DNA of 64,000 nt from Flagellimonas sp. HMM57. GTDB lineage: Bacteria > Bacteroidota > Bacteroidia > Flavobacteriales > Flavobacteriaceae. Each line of letters starts with the position of its first letter. Positions within the stretch are counted from its first letter, which is position 1. This document shows, in pieces, positions 16,197 through 25,982 of the stretch. The position numbers and the translations under genes are program-made. The notes under the pieces were generated by a model. That model worked only from the letters and a program-made list of their open reading frames with translations. It was not told where the DNA came from and made no database searches. The stretch lies in assembly GCF_021390175.1 (NCBI RefSeq), contig NZ_CP090004.1, forward strand, positions 2,657,001 through 2,721,000, read 5' to 3'.

Positions 16197-17057
16197 TTAC
16201 TCCACCATTTTCTTTAATACCGCTATTTCTTTTTTTAGAGTCTGAATTTCTTTTTGCTGTTCAATAGTGTAGAGCATGAGTTCCTCTATCTTTTGCAAAA
16301 GTTTGGAATTCATCTCACCGAGTTTGATGCCATTTTCCTTAACTTCTTTAGCACTTGGGATATTCTGAAGGTGCCCTTTTTCAGCAATGTAGTTTTCTAC
16401 TTCTTTTAAAGTTGGAAGCTCGTATTCTTTTTCAAAAACATAGTCAGGCCAATCTACCAAATCAACCTTTACTTCCCGAGTATGTATATTGCCGTTCACC
16501 GCCAGTTTTGCATCTGGTGAAGATGTGCCAATTCCTAATTCACCTGCATTGGTAAAGACAAAATCAGGATTGCCTGACTGTCCATATCTAAAATATAAAT
16601 CTTTTCCTGTATGGTTGTATGAATGATAAATGCTCCAGCCTGAATATGAAGGACCAAAACCTGCCGTACCACCTGCTATTTCAAGTTTGGCAATACCATT
16701 ATGTTGATTTGTGTAGATACGGGCATGAGAAGAACCATCGTACTTATATATATCTAAATTTGATGATGGGTTAGTTATGCCTATACCTACACTGCCTTTA
16801 AAATACCATGCTCTGTTATAAGAGTGATAGCCAAATTCTTGTGCCCAATCCCAACCAGAATCATCACTTTTTCTAGGGGCAAGATAATTTCTATGATCGT
16901 TTACTCCTACATGCTTTGATGACCAATACAAAGCCTCGGTTCCTGTTAAGAATTGTAGATTTCCGTTAACAGTTAGTTTACCATTTATAGTCTCATCTTG
17001 AGCGTATGTTACTAAATTAAATCCAGCGAAAATAGTTAAAAAAATGCTCTTCCACAT
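16197..17057 (-). CDS. Secreted tail-fibre-like protein with C-terminal coiled coil
   Basis: A 286-residue protein with a signal peptide (MWKSIFLTIFAGFNLVTYAQ). A beta-rich body carries repeated phrases such as GSVGIGITNPSSNLDIY and GELGIGTSSPDAKLAVNG, typical of phage-tail-fibre-like structural proteins. The conserved segment WPDYVFEKEYELPTLKEVE follows, and then a coiled coil (about 235-286, IEELMLYTIEQQKEIQTLKK). Flavobacteria carry many such proteins, often as surface or secreted fibres. There is no complete peptidase S74 chaperone domain and no visible T9SS tail. Confidence 0.75.
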   Translation of the reverse strand: MWKSIFLTIFAGFNLVTYAQDETINGKLTVNGNLQFLTGTEALYWSSKHVGVNDHRNYLAPRKSDDSGWDWAQEFGYHSYNRAWYFKGSVGIGITNPSSNLDIYKYDGSSHARIYTNQHNGIAKLEIAGGTAGFGPSYSGWSIYHSYNHTGKDLYFRYGQSGNPDFVFTNAGELGIGTSSPDAKLAVNGNIHTREVKVDLVDWPDYVFEKEYELPTLKEVENYIAEKGHLQNIPSAKEVKENGIKLGEMNSKLLQKIEELMLYTIEQQKEIQTLKKEIAVLKKMVE

Positions 17058-17265
17058 AGTGTATAATGTTTACAAGAAATGTAAGAATATTTTGTTAAAT
17101 ATTAAAAAACATAAGATTTAAAAATGTAAATATTTTGATAAGATTGGATAACGGAAAGTAGTATGGAAAAATCTAGAATCTTGAAAAGCTCTTTGAATAC
17201 TGTTACATTACGCTCTTGGATTACTTTAAGTGACTTACTTTAAATTATTCTGCTATATTTAGACC

Positions 17266-17964
17266 ATGCAAGAAAAGACTGTTTCCTTTTCCATTAAAAA
17301 TTGGGCAGATGACGATAAACCAAGAGAGAAATTGGTTCAAAAAGGACGTTCGGCACTTTCAGATGCTGAACTTATTGCAATTTTGATAGGGTCTGGAAAT
17401 AAGGAAGAGAGCGCAGTACAGCTTTCAAAGCGTATTCTTGCTTCCGTAAACCACAACTTGAACGAACTAGGTAAGCTCTCAGTAAATCAGCTCATGCATT
17501 TTAAAGGTATTGGAGAGGCAAAAGCAGTGACCATTGCCGCAGCTTTGGAAATGGGGCGTAGAAGAAGGGGAGAGGAAGGTGAGAAGGTTTCCAAAGTTTG
17601 TAGTAGTAAAGATGTTTTTGAGCTTTTACATCCATTGGTTGGAGATTTGGAACATGAAGAATTCTGGGTGGTCTATCTTAATAACTCTAACAAGGTGATT
17701 CATAAATCTCAATTGAGTAAAGGTGGTATTACGGGAACTTTGGTTGATGTAAGGTTAGTAATGAAGCGGGCATTGGAGCTAGGTGCGGTTGGGATAATAC
17801 TTGCGCACAATCATCCATCCGGTACAGTGAGGCCAAGTTCGGCAGATAAACAGATTACCCAAAAACTTAAGATGGCTTCTGAAGCTCTGGACATAAAAAT
17901 ATTAGACCACCTTATTTTGGCGGAACAGGACTATTTTAGTTTTGCAGACCAAGGAATACTTTAG
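17266..17964 (+). CDS. radC: RadC family JAB1/MPN-type protein
   Basis: A 232-residue protein, the usual RadC length. An N-terminal UPF0758/helix-hairpin-helix region (about 20-95, with LSVNQLMHFKGIGEAKAVTI) is followed by a JAMM metalloprotease-like domain. The metal site is complete: Glu in LEHEEFW, His181-x-His183 in HNHPSG, and Asp194. RadC was named for DNA repair, but its true activity is unsettled. It starts a plus-strand run, with the deacetylase-like gene 13 bp downstream. Confidence 0.93.
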   Translation: MQEKTVSFSIKNWADDDKPREKLVQKGRSALSDAELIAILIGSGNKEESAVQLSKRILASVNHNLNELGKLSVNQLMHFKGIGEAKAVTIAAALEMGRRRRGEEGEKVSKVCSSKDVFELLHPLVGDLEHEEFWVVYLNNSNKVIHKSQLSKGGITGTLVDVRLVMKRALELGAVGIILAHNHPSGTVRPSSADKQITQKLKMASEALDIKILDHLILAEQDYFSFADQGIL

Positions 17965-17977
17965 TTGAAAAGTAACT

Positions 17978-19273
17978 ATGTTATTGATATACACACATAA
18001 AATCACGAATCGGTTAACCTATACGGCGAAGCAGATTTTCGAAAAGATTTTAGGTGTAGAAATAACATTTACAACTAAAGTTGAAGATTTTATAAAGCAT
18101 TCGGGCCCTAAAATTACATATTCCAAACAACCTTTGCAGAACGAGTTTTTTGTTCGCAGCAACGACCTCTTGTTTGAACAGGGCATAAACGATTTGGAAA
18201 TCAAAATGTCTGATTGGGAAGGCATTCCATGTTTTTTTGCTACAGGTGAGAAAAGTTCCATTCCCTATGATATTTTCTCGGCAAGTTTTTTTCTGTTAAG
18301 TCGATATGAGGAATATCTTCCCCATGTAAAAGATAGTGTAGGGAGGTTTCCGGCAAAAGAGAGTTTAGCATATCAACATAAGTTTCTTGAGTTACCCGTT
18401 GTGGACCTTTGGGCCTATAAATTAATGGCCGCCTTAAAGCAAAGGTTTCCAGATATCAATAATACCCAAAGGGCATACAAGTTTACATCCATAATAAATG
18501 TGACGACTTCACACAGTTATGCATATCGTGGTTGGACCAGAAGTTTGGGAGGATTCTTTTTGGATTTAGGAAGTTTAAAACTGAAAAGCTTGGTGTACAG
18601 GGTGTCCGTTCTTTTGGGCTTAAAAAAAGATCCATATGACAACTTTGACGAATTGATCAGGATTCATAAAAAGTTCCCTATAAAGACGATGTTTTTCTTT
18701 CAGTTTGCAAAATATTCTGCGCACGATAAAAATATTTCACCCAATAATAACAAGTTTGGGTACCTTATAAAGTCGGTTGCGGATTATAGTGTGGTTTCCT
18801 TGAGCACTTCATTTCTATCATCTATGGACAAAGTGGTTTTGAAAGAAGAAAAAAGACAACTTAGCAATTTAATCAATAGACCTATAAACTATTCAAGACT
18901 ACGATATAATAAAGTCAACGTTCCAACTACATATCGCAATCTTATAGAAGCGGAATTTAACGAGGACTTTTCTATGGGATACACCCATGAGATTGGTTTT
19001 AGAGCCGGTACCTGCACACCTTTCGGTTTTTATGATATTAATATGGAAGCAAAACAGCCGCTTAAAATCCATCCCTTTGCTATACATGACTATGCACTTG
19101 TCAATTACAGAAATGATTCAGAAATTTTTGAAATAATGGATAGAATCTATAGGCAAATCAAACAGGTAAACGGAAATTTCACAGCTATTTTTTCCAATGA
19201 ATTGTTGGGGGGCAATCATAAATTGAATTGGTTGAAACTCTATCAATCTTTTTTAAAGCGATACTATGTTTAA
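17978..19273 (+). CDS. DUF7033/polysaccharide-deacetylase-like protein with lost metal ligands
   Basis: A 431-residue protein. The N-terminal part (about 1-165) matches the DUF7033 pattern (FSASFFLLSRYEEY, FLELPVVDLWAYKL), and the C-terminal part has the NodB-like layout (YKFTSIINVTTSHSYAYRGW, KTMFFFQFAKYSAHDKN, VPTTYRNL, GYTHEIGFRAGTCTPF). In relatives as I recall them the first NodB motif is D-I-D-N-A-Y, the second is G-I-H-P-S and later His residues complete the site. Here they read VTTSH (175-179), SLSTS (275-279) and FSNE (about 411). All expected metal ligands appear to be missing, so it may be a non-catalytic paralogue. It overlaps the HAD gene by 8 bp. Confidence 0.72.
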   Translation: MLLIYTHKITNRLTYTAKQIFEKILGVEITFTTKVEDFIKHSGPKITYSKQPLQNEFFVRSNDLLFEQGINDLEIKMSDWEGIPCFFATGEKSSIPYDIFSASFFLLSRYEEYLPHVKDSVGRFPAKESLAYQHKFLELPVVDLWAYKLMAALKQRFPDINNTQRAYKFTSIINVTTSHSYAYRGWTRSLGGFFLDLGSLKLKSLVYRVSVLLGLKKDPYDNFDELIRIHKKFPIKTMFFFQFAKYSAHDKNISPNNNKFGYLIKSVADYSVVSLSTSFLSSMDKVVLKEEKRQLSNLINRPINYSRLRYNKVNVPTTYRNLIEAEFNEDFSMGYTHEIGFRAGTCTPFGFYDINMEAKQPLKIHPFAIHDYALVNYRNDSEIFEIMDRIYRQIKQVNGNFTAIFSNELLGGNHKLNWLKLYQSFLKRYYV

Positions 19274-19955
19274 GGAAAGAGTTACCGATGTTTTCTTTGA
19301 TTTGGACCACACACTCTGGGATTTTGAAAAGAACTCTGCTTTAACATTCGAGAAGATTCTAGACAAAAATAAGGTAGATGTATCCTTAGACGATTTTTTA
19401 GAAGTTTACGTACCCATAAATTTTGAATACTGGAAACTGTATCGCGAAAATAAAATAGGCAAATCTGAACTTCGTTATCAAAGGTTGAAAAAAACTTTTG
19501 ATGCTATTGGTAAAGACGTTGCGGATGATTCCATACATATTTTGGCCCACGAATATATTGAATACCTTTCTTCTTTTACCCATCTCTTCCCCGATACCAT
19601 TGAGATCTTAGAATACTTAAAACCACAGTATAGGCTACATATTATTACCAATGGATTTCAAGAAATTCAGGAGAAAAAGCTAAAAGGCTCAAAGATTCAT
19701 CACTATTTTAATCACATCATAGATTCAGAAAAAGCAGGGGTAAAAAAACCACATCCTTATATTTTTGAATTAGCATTGACAGAAGCCAATGTAGATGCTA
19801 AAAATGCCTTAATGATAGGAGATAGTCTTGAAGCAGATATCATAGGGGCCATATCCGTAGGAATACAGGCGGTGCATTTCAACTCACATAAAGAGCAACA
19901 GCACGATTTATGTAGAATCATCGACGAGCTTATTGAAATAAAAAGTATTTTGTAG
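19266..19955 (+). CDS. YjjG-family HAD hydrolase (noncanonical pyrimidine nucleotidase)
   Basis: A 229-residue HAD phosphatase. Motif I is FFDLDHTLWDF (nucleophile Asp12, acid Asp14), a helical cap follows, motif II is IITNGF, motif III is the Lys in KAGVKKPHPYIF, and motif IV is MIGDSLEADIIGA. The length and the DHTLWDFE start match the YjjG group, which dephosphorylates noncanonical pyrimidine nucleotides and protects the nucleotide pool. It overlaps the preceding gene by 8 bp, so it is translated from the same message. Confidence 0.88.
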   Translation: MFKERVTDVFFDLDHTLWDFEKNSALTFEKILDKNKVDVSLDDFLEVYVPINFEYWKLYRENKIGKSELRYQRLKKTFDAIGKDVADDSIHILAHEYIEYLSSFTHLFPDTIEILEYLKPQYRLHIITNGFQEIQEKKLKGSKIHHYFNHIIDSEKAGVKKPHPYIFELALTEANVDAKNALMIGDSLEADIIGAISVGIQAVHFNSHKEQQHDLCRIIDELIEIKSIL

Positions 19956-20007
19956 AGTTATAGTATAGTATTAAAGCAGCTTATAATTCTTAGAAAACTT
20001 TATCATT

Positions 20008-20559
20008 ATGCAACGATTGTTTTTCAATTGCCTCCTTGCATTTAATTGTTTTTTTGTTTTTTTCGGATGTTCCGAAGAGCAAGATTTTGACCAGTTTGAT
20101 GATTTAAGCGTCACCCCCTTAGTTGCATCCAGTATTTTTTATCTAGAGTCGGATGAACAGTTCATAAACACAGCTGCTACATTTAGCTCTTTTTATACTG
20201 AAACTTTCAATTTTGATGCTTTCAATGAACAGTTTGTAGCTGAACGTTTGATAGAAGGAACAATTACTTATGAGATTGAAAATACAACCAGTAAGCGATT
20301 GAATATCGCAGTTGAGTTTTTGGATGATACGGAGGCTACCTTGGATTTTGAACTTTTTGAAGTCGAACCGGCCCCATCAGAGATACAAACTATTGAGGTT
20401 CCTTATGGCCCTGGAGGTAAAAGTTTGGACATCTTGGCAGCAACATCGAATATTAGAGTGACCGGTAATAATTTAGGGGATAACACAAGCGTGTCTTCAA
20501 GTGAAGAATCTAAAATAATCATGCGATCTGCTGCAGAATTCTTATTCCGTTTAAAATGA
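20008..20559 (+). CDS. Hypothetical lipoprotein
   Basis: A 183-residue protein with a lipoprotein signal peptide ending in the lipobox FFG-Cys21, followed by Ser-Glu-Glu. The mature part is acidic and beta-rich (GTITYEIENTTSKRLNIAVEFL). It overlaps the next gene by 4 bp (ATGA), which indicates that this lipoprotein and the DUF5723-like outer-membrane protein work together. I do not recognise the family. Confidence 0.7.
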   Translation: MQRLFFNCLLAFNCFFVFFGCSEEQDFDQFDDLSVTPLVASSIFYLESDEQFINTAATFSSFYTETFNFDAFNEQFVAERLIEGTITYEIENTTSKRLNIAVEFLDDTEATLDFELFEVEPAPSEIQTIEVPYGPGGKSLDILAATSNIRVTGNNLGDNTSVSSSEESKIIMRSAAEFLFRLK

Positions 20560-22022
20560 GGCTACATTGCTTATTATTTTTAGCCACTTTTTTAGGTGTT
20601 TCTTTCCTGCACTCCCAAAACAAGCAGTTGCTATATGATTTCTATGAGATTCCACAATCGCTAATGGTAAACCCTGGTGTCAAAACCATGGAAAAGTGGC
20701 ATGTGGGAGTTCCGGTTTTGTCGGGATTATCCTTACAGGCAAGTACGAGTGGGGTAACCGTTAATGACCTTTTTGCCAACGATGGCATTGATTTCACGAC
20801 CAAAGTAAGGGAGCGGTTGTTGGATGTGATGAACCGAAAAGATGATTTTAGCACAACCAGTCAGATAGAAGGTTTCAATATTGGCTTTAGGGGGAGAAAC
20901 AGGCCAGACGATTATTATTCTTTTGGAATGTATGGAGAGACCGATATTATTGTATACTGGCCCAAAGATTTAGCCATACTGGCTTTTGAGGGTAATGGTG
21001 GAGCAAATATTGGAAGAAGTTTTGACCTTGGTGATTTAAGCCTTAGGGGCGAAATGGTCAGCGTATTCCATTTTGGCGTTAACCGGAAGATTAGCAACAC
21101 ATTGATTGTTGGGGCAAGGGCAAAAATCTACTCCAGTATCTTTCACTTTAGGTCTACGAAGAATTCCGGTTCGTTTAGTACAACAGAAGGACAGAACAAT
21201 ATCTATGCGAATTCCATCACTTCAGATATGCAATTACAAACATCTGGCATCGATGGTTTTTTGGATATTATAGATGACGATACTTCGGGCAACAGAAGAG
21301 AACGGCTAGAGCGTTTGTTTACCAAAAAAGTATTGTTTGGGGGTAATCTAGGTTTGGGATTTGATTTGGGCTTCACCCATAATTTGAATCCGCAAACTAC
21401 AATTACAGGTAGTTTGTTGGATGTAGGATTTATTTATAATTCAAAAGATATAAGAAACTTTACGCTCAACGGAAGTGCTACTAATGAAGGTGTTTCTATT
21501 GTTTTGCCTGATGACATCTCAAATACTGGAACTGATATATGGCAAGACCTCGTAGATGAAATTGAAGAATCCGTTCCATTTAATGAAAATGAATCCGGTT
21601 ATATTTCTTTTAGACCTGTGAAGGCTTATGGTTCAATACGATATGACTTTGGTGAGGGTAAAACCAAAACAACAAGGAGGAACTGCGGTGGGTGTCTGGT
21701 TAACAATGTGTCCAGGCCCAACGAGGATTTCTACAGAAACAGTGTTGGCGGTCAATTGTTCTTAATGAAAAGACCAAGGGGAATACAGGGGGCACTTACA
21801 GGTTTTTACCAGAGAAGACTGGGCAGGTCACTTGCTTTAAAAACCACATATACGGTAGATAAATATTCATTTTCCAATGTTGGGTTGGGCCTTAACCTTC
21901 AAGCTGGTCCCGTAAATTTTTATGTTTTGGCAGATAATCTTTTGGCCTATAGAAATATAGCGGACAGCCATTATGCTTCTTTACAGTTCGGATTTAATAT
22001 TATATCTTGGAACGGTAATTGA
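20556..22022 (+). CDS. DUF5723-like outer-membrane protein
   Basis: A 488-residue secreted protein with a signal peptide (to about VSFLHSQ). The start of the mature part (LLYDFYEIPQSLMVNPG) and the later strands (FHFGVNRKISNTLIVGARAK, NLGLGFDLGFTHNLNPQTT) have the alternating pattern of an outer-membrane barrel of the DUF5723 or PorP-like type. The C-terminus resembles a final barrel strand (HYASLQFGFNIISW). It is coupled to the upstream lipoprotein by a 4-bp overlap. A role in surface assembly is a guess. Confidence 0.72.
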   Translation: MRLHCLLFLATFLGVSFLHSQNKQLLYDFYEIPQSLMVNPGVKTMEKWHVGVPVLSGLSLQASTSGVTVNDLFANDGIDFTTKVRERLLDVMNRKDDFSTTSQIEGFNIGFRGRNRPDDYYSFGMYGETDIIVYWPKDLAILAFEGNGGANIGRSFDLGDLSLRGEMVSVFHFGVNRKISNTLIVGARAKIYSSIFHFRSTKNSGSFSTTEGQNNIYANSITSDMQLQTSGIDGFLDIIDDDTSGNRRERLERLFTKKVLFGGNLGLGFDLGFTHNLNPQTTITGSLLDVGFIYNSKDIRNFTLNGSATNEGVSIVLPDDISNTGTDIWQDLVDEIEESVPFNENESGYISFRPVKAYGSIRYDFGEGKTKTTRRNCGGCLVNNVSRPNEDFYRNSVGGQLFLMKRPRGIQGALTGFYQRRLGRSLALKTTYTVDKYSFSNVGLGLNLQAGPVNFYVLADNLLAYRNIADSHYASLQFGFNIISWNGN

Positions 22023-22035
22023 TTATCTTTTCAAT

Positions 22036-22875
22036 ATGAAATCTAGACTTTTATTTTTAGTAATGTTTGCAGCAGTTTTGGGCGGTTCTTTGTACGGTCA
22101 ACTTAATGATTATAAATATATTATAGTCCCCAAGAAATTTGATTCGTATAAAGAAGAAAACAAATATCAGACGAGTACGACCATAAAACACTTGTTCACG
22201 CAACGAGGTTTTAATGTAGTGTACGATGATGCTTTGCCAACAGAGTTGAGTAAAGACAGGTGTATGGGACTGTTGGTCAATCTAGAAGATATTTCCTCTA
22301 TGTTTAGCACAAAGACTATTGTGGTATTAAAAGATTGTCAGTCCAATGAGGTTTTTAGAACTGTTGAAGGGAGAAGTAAAATAAAAGAATTTAGGGCTGC
22401 TTATTCCGATGCGTTAAAGAAATCGTTTTCCTCATTTGATGGAATACAATACAAGTATACACCAAAAGAGAAACAGAATATGACCGAAGAACCCATAACG
22501 GTCAGTTTCGAAAATGATGTAAAGTCTTTGGATGAAAAACCAAAAGCTAAGATGGTGGTCCAAGAAGCTACTCCGGAAAATCAAAGTTTTAAAAGTATGG
22601 AGCCGAGACCTTCGGACTTTCAAAAGGCGGTTATGCCCGCTGCTGAAGCACTAACTTCTGTTTTGTTGTATGCCCAACCAATTGAAAATGGCTATCAGCT
22701 AGTGGACAGCTCTCCTAAAGTAAGATTAAAACTTATGGAGACATCTCTTGAAAATGTGTTCTTGGTAAATTTTGAAGGTAGAAATGGTGTTGTTCTTAAA
22801 GACAACGATAAGTGGTTTCTTGAGTTCGTGGAAAATGGAAAAAAGAAGGTAGAGGAACTTACCATTAAATTTTAG
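22036..22875 (+). CDS. Secreted hypothetical protein
   Basis: I start at the ATG at 22036 (MKSRLLFLVMFAAVLGGSLYGQ), which gives a clear signal peptide; a longer frame begins inside the previous gene. The 279-residue protein has a conserved-looking N-terminal domain (YKYIIVPKKFDSYKEENKYQ, STTIKHLFTQRGFNVVYDD), a linker and a small C-terminal beta domain (VFLVNFEGRNGVVLKDNDKW). Similar proteins are common in Flavobacteriia without known function. Its 3' end overlaps the convergent rarA gene by 4 bp. Confidence 0.7.
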   Translation: MKSRLLFLVMFAAVLGGSLYGQLNDYKYIIVPKKFDSYKEENKYQTSTTIKHLFTQRGFNVVYDDALPTELSKDRCMGLLVNLEDISSMFSTKTIVVLKDCQSNEVFRTVEGRSKIKEFRAAYSDALKKSFSSFDGIQYKYTPKEKQNMTEEPITVSFENDVKSLDEKPKAKMVVQEATPENQSFKSMEPRPSDFQKAVMPAAEALTSVLLYAQPIENGYQLVDSSPKVRLKLMETSLENVFLVNFEGRNGVVLKDNDKWFLEFVENGKKKVEELTIKF

Positions 22876-24149
22876 TATTCATATTTGCCCTTCCAGCGTT
22901 TTTTTAGAAAATCCTTTATTGCCTTTTCTCGTGGATTCTCTCCTGGTCGGTAAAACGTTGTACCAGAAATTTCCTTTGGGAGAAATTCAAAGTCTACGAA
23001 GTTATTCTTGTGGTCATGGGCATAATCATATCCCTTTCCGTAACCCAGGTCTTTCATTAACTTGGTAGGTGCATTTCGTATAGCTAAAGGAACGGATAGA
23101 TCTCCGGTTTCTTTCACTTTTTGCTGTGCGTCTTTAATAGCAACGTAGCTGGCATTGCTTTTTGCCGAACTTGCCAGGTATGTAGCACATTGGCTAAGAA
23201 TTATCCGCGCCTCGGGATATCCAATAGTATTTACGGCCTGAAAAGCCGAGGTGGCCATGACAAGCGCTGTGGGGTTTGCATTGCCAATATCTTCAGAAGC
23301 TAAAATAACCAATCTTCGGGCAATGAACTTTACATCTTCGCCACCTTCTATCATTCTTGCCAACCAATATACTGCAGCATTGGGGTCACTTCCCCTAATA
23401 GACTTTATAAAAGCGGAAACAATGTCATAATGTTGCTCTCCCGTCTTATCATAAAGTACTGTGTTCTTTTGTATCTTATTTAGAACAAGTTCGTTTGTAA
23501 TTGTCACTTCGTCACTTGGCTCAGAATTAATGATGAGCTCAAAAATGTTCAATAGTTTCCTTCCATCTCCCCCAGAAAGCCGCAGTAATGCCTCGGTTTC
23601 TTTAAGAATTATTTTCTTGGATTTAAGCGCATTATCCGTATTCATCGCTCTGCTTATTAGCGCTTCCAAATCTTCTTTTTCAAAAGGATTCAATACATAT
23701 ACCTGACATCTTGATAGAAGGGCAGGAATAACTTCAAAACTTGGATTTTCTGTTGTTGCACCGATTAAAGTGACCCAGCCTTTTTCCACCGCACCAAGCA
23801 AAGAATCTTGTTGCGATTTGCTAAAACGATGAATTTCATCTATGAACAGGATAGGATTTTTAGAAGTAAACAGCCCTCCGCTTTGTTTTGCTTTTTCAAT
23901 AACCTCCCGTACGTCTTTTACACCACTGCTCACTGCACTTAACGTATAAAAAGGTCTTTGGCTTTGGTTGGCGATAATATTTGCCAGCGTAGTTTTTCCG
24001 GTTCCAGGAGGCCCCCACAAAATCAAGGACGGAATGATGCCATTCTTTATTTGATTTGTTAAAGAACCATGTTCGCCCACCAAATGGTTTTGGCTAATAT
24101 ACTCATCAAGCGTTTTTGGACGTATGCGTTCAGCGAGAGGTTCATTCAT
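22872..24149 (-). CDS. rarA: Replication-associated recombination protein A (MgsA/WRIP1 family)
   Basis: A 425-residue AAA+ ATPase that acts at stalled replication forks. The N-terminus [20 protein letters not shown] is typical of RarA. Walker A is GPPGTGKTT (46-54) and Walker B is [16 protein letters not shown]; sensor 1 is GATTENPSF and the arginine-finger region is LLSRCQVYV. The C-terminal half has the MgsA tetramerisation domain ([32 protein letters not shown]). The length is normal. It converges with the secreted hypothetical. Confidence 0.95.
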   Translation of the reverse strand: MNEPLAERIRPKTLDEYISQNHLVGEHGSLTNQIKNGIIPSLILWGPPGTGKTTLANIIANQSQRPFYTLSAVSSGVKDVREVIEKAKQSGGLFTSKNPILFIDEIHRFSKSQQDSLLGAVEKGWVTLIGATTENPSFEVIPALLSRCQVYVLNPFEKEDLEALISRAMNTDNALKSKKIILKETEALLRLSGGDGRKLLNIFELIINSEPSDEVTITNELVLNKIQKNTVLYDKTGEQHYDIVSAFIKSIRGSDPNAAVYWLARMIEGGEDVKFIARRLVILASEDIGNANPTALVMATSAFQAVNTIGYPEARIILSQCATYLASSAKSNASYVAIKDAQQKVKETGDLSVPLAIRNAPTKLMKDLGYGKGYDYAHDHKNNFVDFEFLPKEISGTTFYRPGENPREKAIKDFLKKRWKGKYEY

Positions 24150-24283
24150 AACGATAAAAATAAGATAAATTTATAGTATTGTTTTGTTGGTTATTTTTCA
24201 TCTAACTTAGAAATACAATCTCTCCTAACATGACAATTTGTGCGTATTTTAAGTAATGGTCACATAATTGCTTTTATTTTGTT

Positions 24284-25012
24284 ATGCTAGAAAAGAATCA
24301 TTTTAAATACTCTAATTGGGTTTTATTTGCACCTTTGATGGCGGTTTTATCAATTTGGACCGTATTTTGGGTGGAAGTTCAATTTGATATCAATTTGAAT
24401 AAATATGGTATTTATCCACAGCGGCTTTCGGGTTTGAAAGGCATTCTATTTAGCCCTTTCATACATGGTTCAGTAGCACATTTGTACAACAATACTATTC
24501 CACTTGCAGTTTTGACAGCCTTTCTGGTATATTTTTATAGATACGCCTCGTTAAGAATACTTTTTTTTGGGATGCTTTTATCGGGTTCTCTTACATGGCT
24601 GATAGGTAGACCATCATATCATATTGGAGCTAGTGGTATCATTTATGTACTTGCAAGTTTTATATTTTTTAAGGGTGTTTTTGCCAAACATTTTAGGTTA
24701 GTAGCGTTATCATTGGTAGTGGTTTTTGTGTATGGAAGTATGATTTGGTACATATTTCCGGTTAAAGATGGTATTTCTTGGGAAGGACATCTTTCCGGTT
24801 TTCTTACAGGATTGTTGTTGGCGATTTTTGCCAAAATCAGGATTCCGGTCGAAAAAAAGTTCGAATGGGAGAAAGAGGGTTACAACGAAGAAGAGGATGC
24901 CTTTTTAAAACATTTTGATGAAGACGGTAATTTTATTGAAAGCGATTTAGATGAAGAAACCTCCGAAAAAATAAAAATCAAATATCACTATAAAAAAAAT
25001 CCCAGCGAGTAA
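24284..25012 (+). CDS. Rhomboid family intramembrane serine protease
   Basis: A 242-residue inner-membrane protein with about six helices. The catalytic serine is Ser117 in GASG, with the His partner His169 in WEGHLSGFLTG, and the loop motif HGSVAHLYNN (His66, Asn70) provides the oxyanion-side residues. The cytoplasmic tail (about 190-242) is acidic and ends in a Lys-rich stretch. Substrates are unknown. It lies between rarA and rlmB, facing rlmB tail to tail with 3 bp between. Confidence 0.9.
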   Translation: MLEKNHFKYSNWVLFAPLMAVLSIWTVFWVEVQFDINLNKYGIYPQRLSGLKGILFSPFIHGSVAHLYNNTIPLAVLTAFLVYFYRYASLRILFFGMLLSGSLTWLIGRPSYHIGASGIIYVLASFIFFKGVFAKHFRLVALSLVVVFVYGSMIWYIFPVKDGISWEGHLSGFLTGLLLAIFAKIRIPVEKKFEWEKEGYNEEEDAFLKHFDEDGNFIESDLDEETSEKIKIKYHYKKNPSE

Positions 25013-25015
25013 GAA

Positions 25016-25753
25016 TTACCCCATTCTTTGCCTTACCACTTCATATAAAAACACGCCACAAGCCACTGAAACGTTTAGTGAATCTATTTCACCTAAAAGA
25101 GGTAGCTTTGCTGTAGCATCTACCAAATTCAAAATCGATGATGAGATGCCCTTATCTTCAGACCCCATAAGTATGGTACAAGGCTGTTTAAAATCTGTAG
25201 TATAGACATTATTATCAGATTTTTCAGTAGCGGCAATTACATGGATGCCAGAAGACTGAAGATAAAATATTGCATCTTTCAGGTGGTCCACTTTAGTAAT
25301 AGGGACTTTAAAAGCAGCTCCAGCAGAAGTTTTTACAGTATCGTCTGTAATAGGTGCAGCACCACTTTTTGGGATTATGATACCATCCACACCAGTACAT
25401 TCAGCTGTTCTGATCATAGCTCCAAAATTTCTTACATCGGAAATTTGATCCAACATCAGAAAAAGAGGAATTTTCTTTTGTTCAAGAACTTGTTCCACCA
25501 AGCTCTCAAAACTCTGAAATTGGACAGGTGAAATATTTGCTACAGCCCCTTGATGATTGTTTCTGGTCAGTCGGTTTAGCTTTTCGACAGGAACATAAGA
25601 TGCGCTGATACTGTTTTTACGAATCAAAGCTTCCAGTTCTTTGAATAGCTCGCCACTCAATCCTCTTTGAAGAAAAATTTTATTTATCGGCTGTTGGGAA
25701 TCTATGGCTTCTATTACAGCTCGGATACCATAGATTTGATTGGGTTTTTGCAT
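25016..25753 (-). CDS. rlmB: 23S rRNA (guanosine-2'-O-)-methyltransferase RlmB (TrmH/SpoU family)
   Basis: A 245-residue SPOUT methyltransferase. The N-terminal substrate-binding domain contains IYGIRAVIEAIDSQQPI. The knotted catalytic domain shows motif 1 DVRNFGAMIRTAECTGVDGI, motif 2 ILMGSEDKGIS and motif 3 LNVSVACGVFLYEVVRQR. It methylates a conserved 23S rRNA guanosine (G2251 in E. coli numbering) using S-adenosylmethionine. The length and all three motifs are normal. Confidence 0.93.
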   Translation of the reverse strand: MQKPNQIYGIRAVIEAIDSQQPINKIFLQRGLSGELFKELEALIRKNSISASYVPVEKLNRLTRNNHQGAVANISPVQFQSFESLVEQVLEQKKIPLFLMLDQISDVRNFGAMIRTAECTGVDGIIIPKSGAAPITDDTVKTSAGAAFKVPITKVDHLKDAIFYLQSSGIHVIAATEKSDNNVYTTDFKQPCTILMGSEDKGISSSILNLVDATAKLPLLGEIDSLNVSVACGVFLYEVVRQRMG

Positions 25754-25982
25754 AGCAGCAAAAGTAGGTAAAAAGACAGGTTTCCAAATATTGAAATACT
25801 AAAAGTTAGAGTAGGGTTTTATATACGACCATTAAAATGTGAAAAATTACCAAATGTTCTAAAATAAAACTTCATATCTTCAGTATTCGTAAAAATAAAC
25901 CTACATTTAATTTTTATGTTCACTTATTTTTATCTTTAAGGATAAATATCATAATCAATTAAATAACAAACAAATATCAATC

